A stretch of DNA of 64,000 bases from positions 18,565,037-18,629,036 of the forward strand of contig OZ038532.1 of the NCBI GenBank assembly GCA_964036665.1, read 5' to 3'. Positions 58,389 to 64,000 of the stretch are shown one piece after another. Position numbers and translations under genes: made by a program. The stretch comes from Gordius sp. MW1. Lineage: Eukaryota; Nematomorpha; Gordioida; Gordea; Gordiidae. Position 1 is the first letter of the stretch. Each line of letters begins with the position of its first letter. The notes beneath the pieces were generated by a model. The model was not told the DNA's origin and ran no database searches. It saw only the letters and a list, made by a program, of their open reading frames with translations.

Positions 58389-60078
58389 TTGCTATGCAAT
58401 TTATGGGCGAGAAAGGTGGGAAGGGGCGAGAATGCCTATAGGGGGGTATTAAATGCCTAATGATTAATTAATTATTTATACAAATTTTCCATTATAGGCA
58501 AAATGATATAGGCAAAATGTAATATAGGCAAGGGTTAGGGTTAGATTTAGTGTTTGCATCTAGTTGCGTATTACATTAGTTTTTATTGATTATGGGTCTA
58601 ACAAACATTATATTATAAAACAACACAATGTTAAGAATTTGCAGAATTGTTGGGAGAAATGTTTTGTTGAATTTGAACAATTTTTAATTAAAAAAATCAA
58701 AAATTTGGCCAGTGGTCACTTTTTCTCTATTGGTCAGTACCAACAGATACTCTATAAGTCAATGATAGCCAAAAAAATGGAAAAAAAAAATTTGATGCTC
58801 ACTTTGGCCAATGGTCATTTTTTTCCATTGGTCAGCAGCCAGGACACGGTAAAAGTGGATATAAATTCATAAGAGTAAAAAAACGAAAAAAAAATTTTCA
58901 AATCACATTTTGGCCAATGGTCATTTTTTTCCATTGGTCAGCAGCCAGGACACGGTAAAAGTGGATATAAATTCATAATAGTCAAAAAAAAACGAAAAAA
59001 AAGTTATCGAATCACATTTTGGCCAATGGTCATTTTATTCCACTGGTCAGCAGCCAGCGGACGGCCAAAAAGTGATAATAGCAATGGTAGGAACAGGAAC
59101 AATCACTATAGTCAAAAAAAAACGAAAAAAATATTTTCGATTCACATTTTGGCCAATGGTCATTTTTTCCATCGGTCAGGAGCCAGCGGACGGCCAAAAA
59201 GTGATAATAGCAATGGTAGTAACAGGAACAATCATAATAGTCAAAAAAAACGAAAAAATAAACTCGGATTCACATTTTGGCCAATGGTCATTTTTTCAGT
59301 GGTCAGCAGCCAACGGACGGCCAAAAAGTCTTATTATCAATGATAGTAACAAGAACAATCATAAGAGTCAAAAAAACCCGGGATTCTAACCCAAAAACTA
59401 GTTAAATTGCATAGCAATTAAAAGTAAACAACTTTTATTTATGTTTATTATATAACATTGGTCAGCAGCCAGCGGACGGCCAAAAAGTCATAATAGCAAT
59501 GGTAGAAACAGGAACAATCATAATAGTCAAAAAAAACGAAAAAAATAATTTCGATTCACATTTTGGCCAATGGATTTTTTTCATTGGTCAGCAGCCAGCG
59601 GACGGCCAAAAATTCTTATTATCAATGATAGTAACAAGAACAATCATAAGAGTCAAAAAAACTCCGGGATTCTAACCCCAAAACTAGTTAAATTGCATAG
59701 CAATTAAAAAGTAAACAACCATTATTTATGTTTATTATATAACTAGTTAAATTGCATAGCATTAAAAGTAAACAACTTTTATCTATGTTTATTATATAAT
59801 AGATAATTTAACAAATCTTATATATAACACACCGAGGGAGATAGAGATGAGGGGTGGGGCACCTCTTATGCATTAATTTAAAAAATAACACAGCGAGGGA
59901 GATAGAGATGAGGGGTGGGGCACCTCTTTCTCATGCATTAATTTAAAAAATCGATAACCTAATATACCCAATGCAAATAGATAGGGAGGGTAACGGACAA
60001 CGGACGGACAACGGACAACGGACGGACAACGGACAACGGACGGACAACCAAAAAACGAGCCCATAAATTGCATAGCAA
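58389..60078. mobile_element. TIR element with 20-bp ends and minisatellite interior
   Basis: The left end ttgctatgcaatttatgggc (58389-58408) and its exact inverted copy at 60059-60078 bound a 1690-bp non-coding element. Most of the interior is a tandem minisatellite, with two or three copies of an aagagagatagagatgaggggtgggg-like block (about 59830 and 59890) and an ACGGACA microsatellite at 59991-60050. Internal attgcatagcaatt words recur near 59405 and 59700. No target duplication was resolved and no superfamily assigned. Confidence 0.65.
58690..59640. repeat. Minisatellite, unit 107-128 bp, about seven copies
   Basis: Units start near 58703, 58800, 58907, 59018, 59146 and 59273, and a later unit near 59559 follows a non-unit gap. 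Each has ttttggccaatggtcatttttt, then a ggtcagcagcc block and a gtcaaaaaaaacgaaaaaa tail. The 102-105-codon frames across it are by-products. Confidence 0.75.
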
Positions 60079-60391
60079 TTTATAAACTCTAATTTATGCC
60101 ATCTAGGCCAACTGTTAATTAAAGACTATATTAATTTAAATAATTTTGATACTGAAGAAAAAAAAAGTTAATGGTTTGGGACCATAATAAATCATCGAAT
60201 TGCAACCTGCAATCATCGTTTAAGTTTGCCTTATATAACAAACAAAGACTTACTAAAATATCGATATTTTATTATTTTCGCCTTTAATATTTTTATATCA
60301 ATCTTTGCTTTTTTATGAATAAATTCATTTATAGCGGCTTTTAGGAATTAAAAACCTTGAAGAATAACACTAGACAACAAATATTGACCTT

Positions 60392-60580
60392 GTGAAATCA
60401 ACTAGAAAACGGGTAACAGATTCTGGTAGAGTTTTTTGTGGGGATCACGAATATGTTTTTCTTTTTTGTTATATACAAGAAGTTTTTGAAATAATTGGTC
60501 TCAAAGTTGTAAAAAGGTCGTTTTTGACCCTTTTTGACGATGAATACTGCGAAGATGAATCGAGAAAGGTAAAAAGTTAA
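60392..60580 (+). CDS. Short ORF repeated in inverted orientation, unrecognised
   Basis: 62 codons. The core, GRVFCGDHEYVFLF then LFDDEYCED, is also encoded on the minus strand at 61115-61265, with one visible residue change (Q to R). A possible donor (gtaaaa) follows the frame. I do not recognise it. The strong conservation may mean only that the inverted duplication is recent. Confidence 0.3.
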   Translation: MKSTRKRVTDSGRVFCGDHEYVFLFCYIQEVFEIIGLKVVKRSFLTLFDDEYCEDESRKVKS

Positions 60581-61270
60581 AGTTCTAAACGATATTACAA
60601 TTTGATTTTAAAAACTTAAAAAAAAAAAATTTTAATCTACCTGCAATAGTTTTAATTTTATGACGAAAATTGAATTACCCCCTTGTTAAATTCCCCTCCC
60701 TTATATGCATACATAACACTATACCGCAAGTGCATGTGCGTAGTGTGAAAGAGCTAAATAGTAAATCACTACTCTTACCACTACTACTACGCCTCTCTCC
60801 ATCAATCAAACTTTCCTCCCTCATCATACCAGCAATCTCAACACCTCCTCCCGCTTACTCCTTCTACTCTTGTTTAAAAACTAGATTTGATGCCATATAA
60901 AGGCTTTTATTAAAAGATTTTAAATTTTTCATCATACCCTTCGCAAAATTTAAATGAACCATGCGCGTAGGCAGGGAGGGCCTCCCCCCTTAATGATTTT
61001 TTTTTTAATTTTTCGATATAAAATTAAAAAAAATTGTGTTTTGCCCCCACTTAAATGCTATAAATTTTTTTCGCTCCCCCCTAGTTTCATTTGCACCCCC
61101 TTAATTTTAAAATATCTTCGCAGTATTCATCGTCAAAAAGGGTCAAAAACGACCTTTTTACAACTTTGAGACCAATTATTTCAAAAACTTCTCGTATATA
61201 ACAAAAAAGAAAAACATATTCGTGATCCCCACAAAAAACTCTACCAGAATCTACCCGTTTTCCATTTGAT
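60395..61270. repeat. Inverted duplication, about 165-bp arms
   Basis: 60395-60568 matches the reverse complement of 61110-61265 with few differences, and weaker similarity extends to about 60365 and 61300. The 540-bp spacer holds C/T-rich sequence and part of a ccccc-rich MITE (about 60955-61100). Confidence 0.75.
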
Positions 61271-61882
61271 TTTTTTTGTAGACTAGTGTAATCGAACGAA
61301 TCTTAAAATTTTTTTCGAATCGAATTCGAATCATTATTTTAATATTGGACGACTCTCGAATCGAGCATTTTTTTAAATAAAAATATCTAATCCGAATGGA
61401 ATACTAAAAATATTCAATTTTATTCAAAATCCAGAGACGTAGTGGAAAGACTACAATGGTCAATCTCTAACGCTTAGCTCCCTTGTTTTAAGATTTTTAC
61501 ACCTACTTCATCTGCCTCGAGTGAGAGGTGTTTTTAGTCAGCGGGCCGGATTTATGAAGACCGGAGAACAAATTTAAACGCGGAAATTTTTGATGCCTGT
61601 GTTTTTTTGCATCAAAATAGTTCCATTATCGTTTAATTATATTATGCGCGTTTTATTTTTGTAATTTGACCTTTCCATGCAGGGATTAGTATTATAGCTT
61701 GTATTATATAAAAAGTGAATAATCAACGTTGTAACGTATTGACGATAGTATATATATTCTTCTTACAGCTGTTTTGTATTAACCATTTTGTGTGTGAATA
61801 AATTATTGTATTAGTAGTACGTTTACTAGAAATTAGTGTTCAAGGTTCCTGCTAAACAAGTCCCAACCTTTTTTTAAACAAT

Positions 61883-61893
61883 TGGTGTCAGAA
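61883..61893 (+). promoter_or_regulatory. Primer binding site (tRNA-Leu type)
   Basis: tggtgtcagaa two bases after the LTR end. The same site type is used by the two short LTR elements in this window. Confidence 0.65.
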
Positions 61894-62068
61894 ACAGAAG
61901 GACCCATAGCCCCAAAAAAAACCGACTGATAGGGGAAGAACAAGCCTTGGGAAATACGAAAAGAAAACAGTTCGAGGAACAACGAAAATACGTTCAACCA
62001 ACATACAACTACGACAACGATGAACTATGTAAGTATCTTTCAAAAAGTTAAGGAAATTTATGAATAAA

Positions 62069-63648
62069 TACAGTCGAAATTGTATAAGTGAGAATTGGAT
62101 AAATGGTAATATTTATAAATGATAAATAACCGCGATATTTTGAACACATCCTTTAAATTTTGCGCAAAATATATTTATAAGTGAGAATTGTATAAGTGAT
62201 AAAAATCGCATTACTAGGAAAATTTTAAAGGTATTTTATTATTTTTATACTTGATAATATGTGGTTAAGTGAGAATGAAAAAAAATTTAACTTATCATGA
62301 AAAGTTGAAAATTATAGAAGAAGCCAAACTTACCAGTAAATCAACTTTAGCCAAAAATTACAATGTGGGATTAGGAACAATATAACGTATGTGTAAAAAT
62401 GCTACCGATTTGAAAACAACTGCTTCTAATAACATATCTCTCAATAAAAAAAGACAAAGAAAAAGTAATGTTGTTTGTAAATAAAAATTATTTAATTTAC
62501 ATAGCACAATATATAAAGACAGAACAAGCCCTTCTAAAATGGTTCTCTGAAATTAGTTCAAAACAATGTGCAATTAATGGTCCTTTGCTTCTTACAAAGG
62601 CTAATCTTTTTCAAATCATTTTTATGAAGGTAAATTTTTTAAATTAATATTTTTATCATCAATGATCAAGTTTTTATTATAATTTTTAATTAGCCTTCGA
62701 TCCAGATAATATTTACAATTGTGATGAAACAGGTTTATTTTACAAAGCTGGAAGCAAAAGCACTTTTGCTTTTAATACCGAAAAAGTCATGGGTTTAAAA
62801 TCAAATAAAGAAAGACTCACCATACTTTTTTTAACAAATCAGACAGGCCCTGACAACAAATGTTTGTTATTGGAAAATAACAAAAGCCACGGTGCTTTAA
62901 AAATAAAATAATACCAGTTAATTACTATTCAAACAAAAAGTCATGGATGACAAGATCTTTATTTGAATCCTTATCGAAAATAAACTCTTTAAATGTGAAA
63001 GTCATCAGCAACTTATAACACAATATTTTACTAAATAATTTGTATATTTAAATAAACTTATCACAGTAATTTTTGTCCATTGTTTAGTTTTATTTCAAAT
63101 GTGAAGAAACCATTTTTAGTAATAATCTAAGATGCAAATATAAGACAAGTACAAAACAAAGATTTATTTATAATACATGATATAAATTCATTTAAGATTT
63201 CATAAGTTTATTATAAAATTTAACAAACATACTATTAAAATAGTAAATTTAGAATATATATCCTCTGATTGGATATTACTATAGAATGTATAAATAAGAC
63301 AAATATAAATCAAATATTTATCTAGATTGTTTTATATATTAGAAAATTTATAAATTTTAAATGTATGCAACACATGTCAGCTGTTGCTGATTTGCATTAA
63401 AAGTGCATAAAGTTAAGTATGCTTAAAATATTAACTTTATCTAAATAATTTATGTATATATACATAAATTATATGTTACGGATATTAATTTTTGGAATCC
63501 ATTGCTTCATAAATATAGCACGAGTGCAAAACTCTTCATAAATTAAATAAATAATTAAATTAATCGTATAAGTGCTAAAAATCGCTTAAATGAAAATTTT
63601 TTTTTAAAATAAGGCCCAGAAATTCTCACTTAAGCGATTTTGACTGTA
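62069..63648 (+). mobile_element. Tigger/pogo-type DNA transposon in the gypsy element
   Basis: The element is 62071-63646 with TA target bases at 62069-62070 and 63647-63648. It begins cagtcgaaattgtataagtg and ends with the inverted cacttaagcgattttgactg. It encodes a damaged pogo-like transposase on the plus strand. Subterminal ataagtgagaattg repeats occur at both ends. Confidence 0.85.
62280..62990 (+). pseudogene. Tigger/pogo transposase, decayed
   Basis: Pieces in order: a CENP-B-type N-terminal helix-turn-helix (LTYHEKLKIIEEAKL, LAKNYNVGLGTI, then a stop; 62280-62390); the second DNA-binding part (EQALLKWFSEI, INGPLLLTKA; 62520-62630); and the DDE_1 catalytic core start (FDPDNIYNCDETGLFY with the first Asp, NKERLTILF, and YYSNKKSWM; 62697-62960). 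The C-terminal half with the other acidic residues is missing. Stops and frameshifts separate the blocks. Confidence 0.8.
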
Positions 63649-63650
63649 GT

Positions 63651-64000
63651 TGGGTAGAATATAAACAAGTGAGCAAGTTATCTACGGAAGTGGTAATCGA
63701 ACTCTTAAAAAATCTTGCAGGTGCTTATGGCCTACCGAAGACGAATGTATCCGACAACGGCACAGCTTTTGCCAGCGTCGAGTTCAAACAATTTTGTATT
63801 AAATGGGGAATACAACATTTACTTACACCTCCGTATCATCCGAGTACGAATGGACTCGCGGAAAGGCAGGTCGTTGTGGTGAAACGATGGTTGAAGAACG
63901 CTAAGGTCGAGAAGGACGGGACTTGGCTCTATCGACTTTACCACAACGTCGCACCAAGGTTCCCTTCTCGACAACCGGTTAGCGAGATATTCCTGGGCCG
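63651..64000 (+). CDS. Gypsy integrase, partial, open to the window edge
   Basis: An open frame from 63651 (WVEYKQ) gives the central part of a retroviral-type integrase. GLPKTNVSDNGTAF carries the second catalytic Asp. GIQHLLTPPYHPSTNGLAER carries the catalytic Glu after exactly 35 intervening residues. The chain then runs on through VKRWLKNAK. The first Asp is missing with the rest of pol. No stop codons lie within the visible part. Confidence 0.75.

Larger units (their letters stand above)
61560..64000 (+). mobile_element. Gypsy-type LTR retrotransposon, internally deleted, running off the window
   Basis: The 5' LTR ends ...aaaca at 61880; its start is not fixed (about 61540-61600). A TATAAAAA at 61707-61714 and an AATAAA at 61797-61802 fit an LTR promoter and polyadenylation signal. 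tggtgtcagaa at 61883-61893 is a leucine-tRNA primer site. A short leader and an ATG near 62021 follow. The Gag, protease, RT and RNase H regions are missing: after the Tigger insertion (62071-63646) the sequence resumes inside integrase. The 3' end is beyond 64000. Confidence 0.75.

Noticed and set aside
58564..59389. Frames of 102-105 codons over the minisatellite
   Set aside because: The peptide repeats follow the DNA repeat unit and appear in more than one frame at once, so the DNA repeat explains them.

Overview
The window is invertebrate-type animal nuclear DNA. It is AT-rich and uses the standard genetic code, with spliced genes and a very heavy load of Helitron, hAT, LTR, LINE and pogo/Tigger sequence. 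No bacterial, plastid or mitochondrial features were seen. The species cannot be named from the sequence. The host genes (RALGAPA-like, UBA3, C2H2 and THAP proteins) are metazoan in kind.

Layout. 1-693 is the end of a TIR element with minisatellite sequence. 2168-24572 (+) holds the 3' part of a Ral GTPase-activating protein alpha-subunit gene. One candidate exon sits at 2168-2369 and eight exons run from 19281 to 24572. The roughly 16.9-kb gap between them would be a single intron filled with a hAT MITE (3664-4086), two copies of an inverted Helitron composite (4470-8144 and 14755-18395), a compact gag/RT/RNase H retroelement with short terminal repeats (8145-11110), a third Helitron copy broken by a hAT MITE (11155-14600), and a retropepsin fragment. 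24977-27441 is a short LTR element. 29757-35037 (-) is a complete 13-exon UBA3 gene (NEDD8-activating enzyme catalytic subunit, 438 aa). 37355-38785 (-) is a 5'-truncated RTE-type LINE, and 39506-40391 is a hAT MITE. 40521-41664 (-) is a two-exon C2H2 zinc-finger gene.

42522-50855 is a long palindrome whose right arm was hit by a hAT transposon (44598-50188). That transposon's transposase gene was in turn hit by another element with 8-bp target duplications (45989-48713). A two-exon THAP-domain gene piece lies just outside the palindrome (50928-51227). 52748-56364 is a second LTR element of the same kind as the first, carrying a hAT MITE. Then come a cluster of nine TGACGTCA palindromes (56850-57384), a TIR element with a 107-128-bp minisatellite (58389-60078), an inverted duplication coding for one short peptide (60395-61270), and a gypsy retrotransposon running off the window. 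The gypsy is internally deleted and carries a Tigger element at the deletion point.

Only UBA3, RALGAPA, the C2H2 gene and perhaps the THAP gene look like host genes. UBA3 would pair with NAE1/APPBP1 to activate NEDD8. RALGAPA would act in a RalGAP complex that turns off Ral. The two are unrelated pathways and lie tail to tail. Almost everything else is transposon sequence in nested layers. Several insertions are dated relative to one another by target-site duplications and by empty sites in sister copies inside this window.
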